A stretch of 64,000 bases of DNA from JAGRKR01 sp041397725 (GTDB lineage: Bacteria > Pseudomonadota > Alphaproteobacteria > Rhizobiales > Hyphomicrobiaceae), in contig JAWKVZ010000005.1 in NCBI GenBank assembly GCA_041397725.1, positions 248,001 to 312,000 on the forward strand, read 5' to 3'. Below, piece after piece: positions 53,466 through 61,087 of the stretch (position 1 is the stretch's first letter; each line of letters opens with the position of its first letter). The translations under genes were made by a program, and so were the position numbers. The notes beneath the pieces were generated by a model. The model was not told where the DNA came from and searched no databases. It saw only the letters and a program-made list of their open reading frames with translations.

Positions 53466-54155
53466 TCAACCGTACAGGCGGACGATGTGCCGCGTCGGCA
53501 CGCGCAGGAGGAAGAGCGCCACGCACGACATGTTCCGCAGGGATCGCAGGAGATAGCCGTCGCGCCTGAAGCGCACCGCCGACGTCGTGGCGCGGCTGCG
53601 GAGCATGACGATGCGCTTGCGCCCGAGACCGCGAACCATGGCGACGTCCTCCATCAGAGGCAAAGGCTGGTAGCCGCCGACGCTCTCGTAGAGCCGGCGT
53701 GGCACCAGCAGTCCCTGGTCGCCATAGGGCAGCCGCAGCAGGAGGCATCTGAGGCTGACGAGCGTCTCGAGCGCGCGCGGTGCGAAGCCGATGTCGTCGA
53801 GCGAGAACTGGAAGGCCGCCGCCGACTCCGGTCGTGCGCCGCCGTCCACGCGCTCGATGAACGCCAGCGCCTCGCTCTCCCAGCCCGCCTCGAGCACCGT
53901 ATCGGCGTGCAGGAACAGCAACCACGGCTGTCGCGCCGCCTTGGCGCCGGCCGCGAGCTGCGAACCGCGGCCCTTCTGCGCCGTCACGAGCTCGGCGCCC
54001 GCCGCCTCGACGATACGCGCCGTATGGTCGCTCGAGCCGCCGTCGACGATGATGACCTCGCGCACCACCCCTTCCACGGCCGCCGGCACCAGTGCGGTGA
54101 GGGTGGCCGCCAACACGCGTTCCGCGTTGAGTGTCGGGATGACGACTGTGATCAT
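53466..54155 (-). CDS. TIGR04283-type family-2 glycosyltransferase
   Basis: 229 residues. GT-A fold family 2: MITVVIPTLNAERVLAATL, EVIIVDGGSSDHTARIVEAAG, QKGRGSQLAAGAKAARQPWLL, the metal-binding DxD-like FLHADT, then PYGDQGLLVPRRLYESVGGY and PLMEDVAM. These exact segments characterise the TIGR04283 group often labelled 'arsenosugar biosynthesis glycosyltransferase'. The C-terminus is basic and hydrophobic (VALFLLRVPTRHIVRLYG). Divergent from the radical SAM gene, with an SOS box in the shared leader. Confidence 0.88.
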   Translation of the reverse strand: MITVVIPTLNAERVLAATLTALVPAAVEGVVREVIIVDGGSSDHTARIVEAAGAELVTAQKGRGSQLAAGAKAARQPWLLFLHADTVLEAGWESEALAFIERVDGGARPESAAAFQFSLDDIGFAPRALETLVSLRCLLLRLPYGDQGLLVPRRLYESVGGYQPLPLMEDVAMVRGLGRKRIVMLRSRATTSAVRFRRDGYLLRSLRNMSCVALFLLRVPTRHIVRLYG

Positions 54156-54222
54156 GGCAGCGGACTATAGCGGTCGCTCGGGTCCGCTAGAAGCCGGCAG
54201 CGGGTTTGCGCGTGCAAATTTT

Positions 54223-54237
54223 GTTCTTTCTTTGTTC
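54223..54237. promoter_or_regulatory. Alphaproteobacterial SOS (LexA) box
   Basis: GTTCTTTCTTTGTTC is a perfect GTTC-N7-GTTC, the direct-repeat operator bound by LexA in alphaproteobacteria. It lies in the divergent leader, 57 bp before the radical SAM start and 68 bp before the TIGR04283-type gene, within an AT-rich patch where a promoter would be expected. The same hexamers are part of a longer 8-base direct repeat TTTGTTCT at 11-base spacing. Confidence 0.7.
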
Positions 54238-54293
54238 TCATCGTGCACGTAAGCTCTCGCGTGGTGGTGAGCCGACAGGTGGGAGTGTCTGCG

Positions 54294-55409
54294 ATGCCGA
54301 GGCATGTCGTTGCGGAAGAGAGCGGCCGGCGGGGCGGCGAAAGCCGCGATGGGCGTTTGCGCGGCCGGGGCGCCCGCTCCAACCGGAGTGGGCGGTACGA
54401 GGCCCTGGTCGTCGAGGAGGCGGACGACGGCTGGGGGCATGCCGACGAGCCCGCGAAGCTCCGGACCGAGGTGCAGCTCGAGCAGGCACGCACCATCATC
54501 ACCAGGAACGACAGCCCCGACATCTCGTTCGATCAGTCGATCAACCCCTACCGCGGCTGCGAGCATGGGTGCAGCTATTGCTACGCCCGGCCCAGCCACT
54601 GCTATCTCGGCCATTCCGCCGGGCTCGACTTCGAGAGCAAGCTCTATGCGAAGCCCGGCGCGGCGGCTCTCCTGAGGCGGGAGCTGGCGGCCCCGCGCTA
54701 CGCGCCCCGCACCATCGCGCTGGGGACCAACACCGATCCCTATCAGCCGATCGAGCGGGAGCATGGCCTCACGCGACAGTTGCTCGAGGTCATGGTCGAG
54801 ACGCGGCACCCGGTCGGCATCGTCACCAAGTCCGCCCTGATCCTGCGCGATCTCGACCTACTGGCGGAGCTGGCGCGGCGCGACCTCGTCAAGGTGGCGA
54901 TCTCGGTGACGACGCTCGACCGGGTCACGGCGCGCAAGATGGAGCCCCGGGCCTCGACGCCCGCCAAGCGCCTGGAGGCTATCGCGCGACTGGCGGAGGC
55001 GGGCATCCCGACCGCGGTCATGGTCGCGCCCGTGGTTCCGGCGATCAACGACAGCGAGATCGAGGCCATTCTCGGCGCAGCCAGCGATGCCGGCGCACGC
55101 GAGGCGGGCTATGTCCTGCTGCGGCTGCCGCTCGAGATCAAGGAGCTGTTCCGGGAATGGCTCGCGACGGAGTTCCCGGACCGCGCCCGGCGAGTCATCA
55201 CGCTGATGCGATCGATGCACGGGGGACGCGACTACTCGGCGCAGTTCGGTGTGCGGCAGCGGGGGCGCGGCCCCTTTGCGGAGCAGATCGCCGCCCGCTT
55301 CCGGCTCGCCTTGAAGCGTTGCCGGCTGAACGAGCGGCGGCTGACGCTCAGGACCGATCTGTTCGAGCCGCCGTCCCCGGGTGGAGACCGTCAGTTGAGC
55401 CTGTTTTGA
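54294..55409 (+). CDS. PA0069/Rv2578c-family radical SAM protein
   Basis: 371 residues from MPRHVVAEESGRRGG, with GGGAG before the ATG. After a basic, Arg/Gly-rich N-terminus, the SAM/4Fe-4S motif CEHGCSYCYARP has Cys89, Cys93 and Cys96 (C-x3-C-x2-C). The domain continues TIALGTNTDPYQPIEREHG, VGIVTKSALILRDLDLLAEL and APVVPAINDSEIEAIL. This family resembles spore photoproduct lyase but its role is not established. With an SOS box in front and RNase HII downstream (86 bp), a DNA-damage role is plausible. Confidence 0.9.
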   Translation: MPRHVVAEESGRRGGESRDGRLRGRGARSNRSGRYEALVVEEADDGWGHADEPAKLRTEVQLEQARTIITRNDSPDISFDQSINPYRGCEHGCSYCYARPSHCYLGHSAGLDFESKLYAKPGAAALLRRELAAPRYAPRTIALGTNTDPYQPIEREHGLTRQLLEVMVETRHPVGIVTKSALILRDLDLLAELARRDLVKVAISVTTLDRVTARKMEPRASTPAKRLEAIARLAEAGIPTAVMVAPVVPAINDSEIEAILGAASDAGAREAGYVLLRLPLEIKELFREWLATEFPDRARRVITLMRSMHGGRDYSAQFGVRQRGRGPFAEQIAARFRLALKRCRLNERRLTLRTDLFEPPSPGGDRQLSLF

Positions 55410-55494
55410 GACGTCCGCCGGCCGGCCGCGGCTTTTTTCACAGCTACGTTCGAGCCGGCGCGCGTGAACCTCGCGGTCCGCGTCCGAGCGTGGC

Positions 55495-56157
55495 ATGGTC
55501 GCGGCCATGCGACGGGTTGGCAACAGGAAGGGCGGGCGGCCAGCGGCCGACGACGGGCTCGAGCGTGCTTTGGCGCTCCGGGTCGGGGGGCTCGTTGCCG
55601 GTGTCGATGAAGCGGGCCGTGGCCCTTGGGCCGGACCCGTGGTGGCCGCCGCCGTGATTCTCGATCCGGCCGCTGTGCCCATCGGCATCGCCGATTCCAA
55701 GGCGCTTACATCCGACCGCCGCGCCAATCTCTACGACGCGATCCTGGCGAGTGCCATGGTCGGCGTCGGCATCGGCGAGGTCGAGCGTATCGACCGCGAC
55801 AACATCCTCAATGCCACGATGTGGGCGATGCGGGAGGCCATCCTGCGGCTTCCGGTCCGGCCGGTGGCCGCCCTCGTCGACGGCAATCGGCGGCCCGAGG
55901 CGCCCGTCGCGATCGAGACCGTGGTCGGCGGCGACGCGCGCTCGCTCAGCATCGCCGCGGCCTCGATCGTGGCGAAGGTGACGCGCGACCGGCTGATGCA
56001 GCAGCTCGCGCTGGCGCATCCGGGCTATGGCTTCGAGCGACACAAGGGCTATGGCACCGCTGAGCATCGCCGCGCCCTCGATCGCCTCGGCCCCTGCCCA
56101 CAGCACCGGCGCTCATTCGCACCGATCCGGCTCGTGTTGGAGCGGGCTGTGCGCTGA
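55495..56157 (+). CDS. rnhB: Ribonuclease HII
   Basis: 220 residues from MVAAMRRVGNRKGG (a second ATG, 12 bases in, is possible). RNase HII motifs with the four acidic residues: AGVDEAGRGPWAGPVVAAAV, LTSDRRANLYDAI, VDGNRRPEAPV and SIVAKVTRDRLM, then GYGFERHKGYGTAEHRRAL. It cleaves RNA-DNA hybrids and misincorporated ribonucleotides. Lies between the radical SAM gene and ccrM, all on the plus strand. Confidence 0.95.
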   Translation: MVAAMRRVGNRKGGRPAADDGLERALALRVGGLVAGVDEAGRGPWAGPVVAAAVILDPAAVPIGIADSKALTSDRRANLYDAILASAMVGVGIGEVERIDRDNILNATMWAMREAILRLPVRPVAALVDGNRRPEAPVAIETVVGGDARSLSIAAASIVAKVTRDRLMQQLALAHPGYGFERHKGYGTAEHRRALDRLGPCPQHRRSFAPIRLVLERAVR

Positions 56158-56214
56158 TCCGGACCCGCGACGGGTAGCCGCCTCTACAACCTCCGGGCCG
56201 ACGTCATGGCGATT

Positions 56215-56327
56215 GATTCCGCTCCGTAGCGCCAGTTTCTTTGCGGAGGCGTCTTCATACTTTGTTCACCCTGTGGCATCACTAGATCGCAGTGGTGATC
56301 GATGTCGATCATCGTGGTGTCCGAGTC
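56215..56327 (+). promoter_or_regulatory. Two GANTC methylation sites in the ccrM leader
   Basis: GATTC at 56215-56219 and GAGTC at 56323-56327 lie in the 192-bp region before ccrM. In Caulobacter the ccrM promoter itself contains GANTC sites, and their methylation state affects its transcription. The second site is 23 bp before the ATG, in the leader. A CtrA-like TTAA-N7-TTAA box was looked for and not seen. Confidence 0.5.
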
Positions 56328-56349
56328 GTCGTTTTGTGAGTAGCGTACC

Positions 56350-57480
56350 ATGGCCACGCGTAACCGGCGTCAGTCGGTCCTCGACCTCGATCGCGTTCTG
56401 CGCGGAGACTGCATCAGCGTCCTCTCGCGCCTGCCCGACGCCAGCGTCGATCTGGTGTTCGCCGATCCGCCCTACAATCTGCAGCTCGAAGGCGAGCTTC
56501 TGCGCCCGAATAACACGGTCGTGGACGGGGTGCATCACGACTGGGATCAGTTCGGCAGCTTTGCCGAGTACGACGCCTTCACGCGCGGCTGGCTCGGCGA
56601 GGTTCGCCGCGTTCTCAAGCCCGACGGCGCGGCGTGGGTCATCGGCTCCTATCACAACGTCTTCCGCCTCGGCACGGCCCTTCAGGATCTCGGATTCTGG
56701 ATCCTCAACGACATCGTCTGGCGCAAGACAAATCCGATGCCCAACTTCCGCGGTCGACGCTTCACCAATGCGCACGAGACGCTCATCTGGGCGGCTCGCG
56801 ACCAGCGCTCGCGCTACGCCTTCAACTACGAGGCCATGAAGGCCGGCAACGACGATCTGCAGATGCGCTCCGACTGGCTGTTTCCCATCTGCTCCGGACC
56901 CGAGCGGCTCAAGGACGGTGAGGGCCGCAAGGCGCATCCGACACAGAAGCCGGAAGCGCTCATTCACCGCATCCTGCTGGCGTCCAGCCGTCCCGGCGAC
57001 GTCGTGCTCGATCCCTTCCTCGGCAGCGGCACGACTGCGGCCGTGGCCCGGCGACTGGGGCGGCGGTTCATCGGCATCGAGCGCGACGAAGCCTATGCGC
57101 GCATAGCAGAGGAACGCATCGCGGCGGTGAAGCCGCTGCCGGCGGCGGCGGTCGAGACGCTCCCCTCGAAGCGGGCAGAGCCGCGCGTGCCCTTCGGCAC
57201 CATCATCGAGCTCGGCATCCTGGCCGCCGGCTCCACGCTGTACGATCCGCGCGCGCGCATCCAGGCCGAGGTCAAGGCCGACGGCACGCTCGCCTGCAAG
57301 GGCGCTCAGGGCTCCATTCACCGCCTCGGCGCGCAAGTGCAGGGCAAGGCCGCCTGCAACGGCTGGAGTTTCTGGCACTTCGAGGCGGACGGCGAGTTGC
57401 GCCCCATCGATCTCCTGCGTGAGCGGGCAAAGCGCGAGCTCGGCCTCGCCGGTGCTCGTCCGCTGGTCGCTGCGGAATAG
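56350..57480 (+). CDS. ccrM: Cell-cycle GANTC adenine methyltransferase CcrM
   Basis: 376 residues. Beta-class N6-adenine methyltransferase order: catalytic DPPY (39-42) first, SAM motif FLGSGTT (223-229) later, with GDCISVLSRLP at the start and HPTQKPEALIHRIL. The extra C-terminal domain (about 280-376, ending FEADGELRPIDLLRERAKRE) is specific for CcrM and contacts DNA. It methylates GANTC and couples methylation to the cell cycle in alphaproteobacteria; it is usually essential there. Convergent with the SDR gene. Confidence 0.95.
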   Translation: MATRNRRQSVLDLDRVLRGDCISVLSRLPDASVDLVFADPPYNLQLEGELLRPNNTVVDGVHHDWDQFGSFAEYDAFTRGWLGEVRRVLKPDGAAWVIGSYHNVFRLGTALQDLGFWILNDIVWRKTNPMPNFRGRRFTNAHETLIWAARDQRSRYAFNYEAMKAGNDDLQMRSDWLFPICSGPERLKDGEGRKAHPTQKPEALIHRILLASSRPGDVVLDPFLGSGTTAAVARRLGRRFIGIERDEAYARIAEERIAAVKPLPAAAVETLPSKRAEPRVPFGTIIELGILAAGSTLYDPRARIQAEVKADGTLACKGAQGSIHRLGAQVQGKAACNGWSFWHFEADGELRPIDLLRERAKRELGLAGARPLVAAE

Positions 57481-57553
57481 GCTGTTCGCGTCCGGGAGTC
57501 GGGGCTGAGCACGTGGCGGCTCCGGTCGTGCGGAAGTCGAGGCAGGGCGTCGC

Positions 57554-58303
57554 TCAGATGCTGCGGCCGCCGTCGACGTCGAGCGCTACGCCGGTGATGA
57601 AACCGGCCTCGGCCGACGCCAGGAACACGGCGGCATCGGCGATATCCCGCGGTGTCGAGAAGCGCCCGAGAGGGATGCCGGCCAGGAAGCGCTGGCGGTT
57701 CTCGGGGGTGTCGGGCACGCCCATGAACTGCTCGAGAAGCGCCGTCTCGCCGATCACTGGATTGATGGCGACGACGCGGATACCCATCGGCGCCAGCTCG
57801 GCGGCCATCGATTTGGTCAGCGTGATCGCCGCGCCCTTCGAGCCATTGTACCACGTGAGGCCGGGCCGCGGGCGGCCGCCGGCCGTCGAAGCGGTGTTGA
57901 CGATGACGCCGCCGCCGCGCTTCTTCATCTCGGGCACCGCTTCGAGCGCCATGAGGTAGATGGCTTTGACGTTGACGGCATAGATCCGGTCGAACGTCGC
58001 CTCGTCAACCTCCAGCATGGGCTGGTTCTTGTGGGTGACGCCGGCATTGTTCACGACGATGTCGAGGCCGCCGAAGATGCGCACAGCCTCCTGCACCGTC
58101 GCCTTGACGTCTGCCCTGACCGCCACGTCGCACGCGACATGGATGGCGTTCTCGCCGATCTCGCGCGCCACCTCGCGGGCGCCCTGGCCGTTGATGTCGG
58201 CGCAGACGACCTTGGCCCCCTCGCGGGCGTAGCCGACGGCGATGGCGCGTCCGAATCCGGAAGCGGCCCCGGTGACGATGGCGATCTTGTCGGCGAGACG
58301 CAT
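57554..58303 (-). CDS. SDR-family oxidoreductase
   Basis: 249 residues. Rossmann motif TGAASGFGRAIA (TGxxxGxG), NNAG, catalytic Ser in NTASTAGGRPRPG and YNGSK (Tyr-x3-Lys), and the C-terminal GRFSTPRDIADAAVFLAS plus TGVALDVDGGRSI are standard for classical short-chain dehydrogenases. Asp in VVCADINGQ suggests NAD+ preference. Substrate not determinable. It follows prephenate dehydratase by 24 bp on the same strand, so the two are co-transcribed. Confidence 0.92.
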   Translation of the reverse strand: MRLADKIAIVTGAASGFGRAIAVGYAREGAKVVCADINGQGAREVAREIGENAIHVACDVAVRADVKATVQEAVRIFGGLDIVVNNAGVTHKNQPMLEVDEATFDRIYAVNVKAIYLMALEAVPEMKKRGGGVIVNTASTAGGRPRPGLTWYNGSKGAAITLTKSMAAELAPMGIRVVAINPVIGETALLEQFMGVPDTPENRQRFLAGIPLGRFSTPRDIADAAVFLASAEAGFITGVALDVDGGRSI

Positions 58304-58327
58304 GGCGGTTGCTCCGCGTGCGAAGGC

Positions 58328-59230
58328 TCAGCTCTGTGCCAGCTCTGCGCGGCGCGGACTGGCCGGATAGGTGCCGAGGATCTTCACCACCGAAGAGAAG
58401 AACGACAGCTCCTCGAGCGCCAGGCGCACGTGGTGGTCGGACGGGTGGCCTTCGATGTCGGCATAGAACATCGTGGCATTGAACGTGCCCTCGAGCTGGT
58501 AGGACTCGAGCTTGGTCATGTTGACGCCGTTGGTGGCGAAGCCGCCGAGGGCCTTGTAGAGGGCCGCGGGGACGTTGCGGACGCGGAAGATGAAGGTGGT
58601 GATGACGGGGCCTTCGTCCGGCTCGGCGTCGTCGGGCTCGGCGGCCAGGACCACGAACCTCGTCGTGTTGTGCGCCTCGTCCTCGACGTCGGCCTTGAGG
58701 ATCTGCAGGCCGTAGATCTCCGCCGCCAGGCTGGAGGCGATGGCGGCCAGCGTTTTGTCGCCGGTCTCCTTGACGAGCCGTGCGGAGCCGGCCGTGTCGG
58801 CCTCGGGAATGGCGCGCAGGCCGAGCGACCTCAGCGTGTTGCGGCACTGTCCGAGCGCCTGGGTATGGGACATCACGCCCTTGATGGCCGAAAGCTCCGC
58901 ACCCGGCAGCGCCATGAGCTGGTGGCGCACCCTCAGGAAGTGCTCGCCGACGATGTAAAGGTCGGACTGCGGCAGCAGATGGTGGATATCGGCGACGCGG
59001 CCGGCGACCGAGTTCTCGATGGGGATCATGGCGTAGAGGGCGTCGCCGCTCTTCACCGCCGCCAATGCGTCCTCGAAGGTGGGGCACGGCGTCGGCGTGA
59101 GATTCGGCCACGCCTCGTGGCAGGCCAGATGCGAGTTGGCGCCGGGCTCGCCCTGGTAGGAGATCTTGCCCGTCAGAGACTCAGGTGAGGGGCGGGTGCC
59201 GCCGCTGGGGCGTGTCGTGGACTTGGCCAT
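58328..59230 (-). CDS. pheA: Prephenate dehydratase
   Basis: 300 residues, monofunctional (no chorismate mutase domain). The periplasmic-binding-protein-like catalytic domain starts ISYQGEPGANSHLAC and has the IPIENSVAGRV and HNTTRFVVLA motifs, with Thr-Arg-Phe catalytic residues. A C-terminal ACT domain (about 205-290; LESYQLEGTFNATMFYADIEG) senses phenylalanine. It makes phenylpyruvate for phenylalanine synthesis. Downstream of kdsB by 143 bp on the same strand. Confidence 0.95.
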   Translation of the reverse strand: MAKSTTRPSGGTRPSPESLTGKISYQGEPGANSHLACHEAWPNLTPTPCPTFEDALAAVKSGDALYAMIPIENSVAGRVADIHHLLPQSDLYIVGEHFLRVRHQLMALPGAELSAIKGVMSHTQALGQCRNTLRSLGLRAIPEADTAGSARLVKETGDKTLAAIASSLAAEIYGLQILKADVEDEAHNTTRFVVLAAEPDDAEPDEGPVITTFIFRVRNVPAALYKALGGFATNGVNMTKLESYQLEGTFNATMFYADIEGHPSDHHVRLALEELSFFSSVVKILGTYPASPRRAELAQS

Positions 59231-59373
59231 GTCGTGTCGGGAACCGGATACGGCGAGGCGAGGCGGCGCAGGGCCACCGCGCGCGCAGGGGCTGATCTCT
59301 GGAGTGCGATCGACTTTGCGGGAACCGCTTGCGCAGGCCCTGGAATTGCCGGTCGCACCATGAGGTAACGATC

Positions 59374-60111
59374 TCAGGCGCGCGCGAGCTCAGCGCGGGC
59401 GCGCTCAAGATCGGCGGGAGTATCGACGCCGAGCGGGACAGTGTCAACGAGAGCGACGTCGATGCGCATGCCGTCCTCGAGGGCGCGCAGTTGCTCGAGC
59501 TTCTCGCGTCGCTCGAGCGGCGAGGGGCGGAGGCTGACGAACCGCTCGAGGGCGCTGCGCTTGTAGGCGTAGATGCCGATGTGGTGGTAGAGCGGGCCGT
59601 CGCCGTGCGGGGCGGGCGCGCGCGTGAAGTAGAGCGCGCGCAGGACGTCGGGGCGGCTGGTGGGGGTGCCCACGATCTTCACGACGTTCGGGTTCGTGCC
59701 CTCGCCCGGCTCGGTGATCTCGGCGGCGAGGGTGGCGATATGCGTCGCCTTGCCGGCCAGGGGTCTGCTGCAGACGTCGATGAGGCGCGGCTCGAGTGTC
59801 GGCAGGTCGCCCTGCAGGTTGATGACGATATCGACATCGCCTTCGGGATCGACCTTGTTGACGGCCTCGAACACGCGATCGGAGCCCGAGGCGTGGTCTG
59901 CCCGTGTCAGCACCGCCTCGCCGCCGGCCTTGCGCACGACGGCTGCGATCTCCTCGGTGTCCGTGGCAATGACGACACGGCCGATCTCCGAGGCCATCGC
60001 CCGGCGCCAGACATGGATGATCATGGGTGTGCCGTGGATGTCGGCGAGCGGTTTTCCCGGCAGGCGGGTCGCCTGCATGCGGGCGGGTATGACGATGATG
60101 GCGCGTTGCAT
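59374..60111 (-). CDS. kdsB: 3-deoxy-manno-octulosonate cytidylyltransferase
   Basis: 245 residues from MQRAIIVIPARMQATRLPGKPLADIHGTP (quoted in part). Nucleotidyltransferase fold with INLQGDLPTLEP, VVIATDTEEI, HIGIYAYKRSALERF and the family end LVDTVPLGVDTPADLERARA. It activates Kdo with CTP for lipopolysaccharide assembly, so the organism is Gram-negative with Kdo-containing LPS. Divergent from cytochrome c (cycM). An in-frame extension to 60705 overlaps cycM on the other strand and is not real. Confidence 0.95.
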   Translation of the reverse strand: MQRAIIVIPARMQATRLPGKPLADIHGTPMIIHVWRRAMASEIGRVVIATDTEEIAAVVRKAGGEAVLTRADHASGSDRVFEAVNKVDPEGDVDIVINLQGDLPTLEPRLIDVCSRPLAGKATHIATLAAEITEPGEGTNPNVVKIVGTPTSRPDVLRALYFTRAPAPHGDGPLYHHIGIYAYKRSALERFVSLRPSPLERREKLEQLRALEDGMRIDVALVDTVPLGVDTPADLERARAELARA

Positions 60112-60179
60112 CGCGTTCGGATGTCTCCAAAGGTGACAATTCGTCTCGCCCCATGCCTCTAGGACAAGCGTGACGCCGG

Positions 60180-60207
60180 TTGCAAGCCAAAGCGGAACGC
60201 CTATAGT
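60180..60207 (+). promoter_or_regulatory. Promoter of the cytochrome c gene
   Basis: TTGCAA (60180-60185), 16-base spacer, TATAGT (60202-60207), 81 bases before the cycM ATG; a good sigma-70-type fit. TTGCAA is its own complement, so the same hexamer could also serve as the -35 box of the divergent kdsB, although the matching -10 on that strand is weak. Confidence 0.6.
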
Positions 60208-60288
60208 GGCCGCCGGTTTGCCAATTTTGCCACGGATGCAGCCGCGAGGCCTCCGTGTGGCCACGCGTGGCTGGGGGAAACGAAGCAC

Positions 60289-60831
60289 ATGGACGCATTT
60301 GAGCTGAACAAGATCGCGGGCGCAACGCTCGCGGCGCTGCTTACGGTCTTTGGCCTGAAAGTGTTCTATGAGATTGCCCTGCCGCATCACAAGCCGGCCA
60401 AACCGGGCTACTCTATCCCAGTGACGGCAGCGAAACCCGGCGCGCCCGCTGCGGCGCCGGCAGCCTTCGATCCGAAGGCCGTCGTGGCCTTGATCGCAAA
60501 GGCTACTCCCGCCAACGGCCAGGAAGTGTTCCGCGCCTGCCAGGCCTGCCACACGGTCGAGAAGGGCGGCGGCGTCAAGACGGGCCCCAATCTCTTCGGC
60601 ATCGTCGGGCGCAAGGTCGGCGGCGTCGCCGGCTTCCAGTATTCGCCGGACTTCACCGGCAAGACGACGTCCTGGACCTATGAGGAGCTCGCGAAGTTCC
60701 TGCACAATCCCAAGGGCTACGCGCCGAATACGAAGATGGTCTTCCGTGGCGTCGAGGATCCGGCCGAGCTCGCCGATCTCATCAGCTATCTGAGGTCCCT
60801 TGCCGACAGCCCGGCTCCGCTGCCAAAATGA
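60289..60831 (+). CDS. cycM: Membrane-anchored c-type cytochrome (CycM/cytochrome c552-like)
   Basis: 180 residues. An uncleaved N-terminal anchor (IAGATLAALLTVFGLKVFYEIAL, 9-31) is followed by an Ala/Pro linker and a class-I cytochrome c domain with CQACH (84-88) and the distal Met150 in PNTKMVF. It carries electrons in the periplasm from the bc1 complex to an oxidase, as known for CycM in rhizobia. Preceded by a clear promoter and followed by a terminator, so it is its own unit; the two binding-protein genes lie beyond. Confidence 0.93.
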   Translation: MDAFELNKIAGATLAALLTVFGLKVFYEIALPHHKPAKPGYSIPVTAAKPGAPAAAPAAFDPKAVVALIAKATPANGQEVFRACQACHTVEKGGGVKTGPNLFGIVGRKVGGVAGFQYSPDFTGKTTSWTYEELAKFLHNPKGYAPNTKMVFRGVEDPAELADLISYLRSLADSPAPLPK

Positions 60832-60867
60832 GCGAGGCGGCAGCGTCTCGTATGTGTTGATCTGCTT

Positions 60868-60897
60868 CCGGCCCCGTCAAGACCTTGGCGGGGTCGG
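60868..60897 (+). terminator. Intrinsic terminator after the cytochrome c gene
   Basis: CCGGCCCCGTCAAG (60868-60881) pairs with CTTGGCGGGGTCGG (60884-60897) over 14 bp including two G-U pairs, with a very tight loop, followed by TGCATTT. It ends 36-66 bases after the cycM stop. Confidence 0.65.
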
Positions 60898-61087
60898 TGC
60901 ATTTGAGGGGTGTGGCCGCGTTCGGGTCATGGACGAGTTTTAACTTGGCGGGTCGGCGTCCGGTGCGCATCCTCGCGTCGGCGCCGAGGCGAACGTATCC
61001 ATCGATCAACCGCCCCTTCGGTCACGGCTGTTTCTTGCGCATCGACGAGGGGGCGTGGCGGCGCCAGGGAAAGGTTGGGATAGGGTC

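Noticed and set aside
60782..61009. A 75-codon minus-strand frame after cycM
   Set aside because: Overlaps the cycM end and the terminator hairpin, has no ribosome site and no recognisable features.
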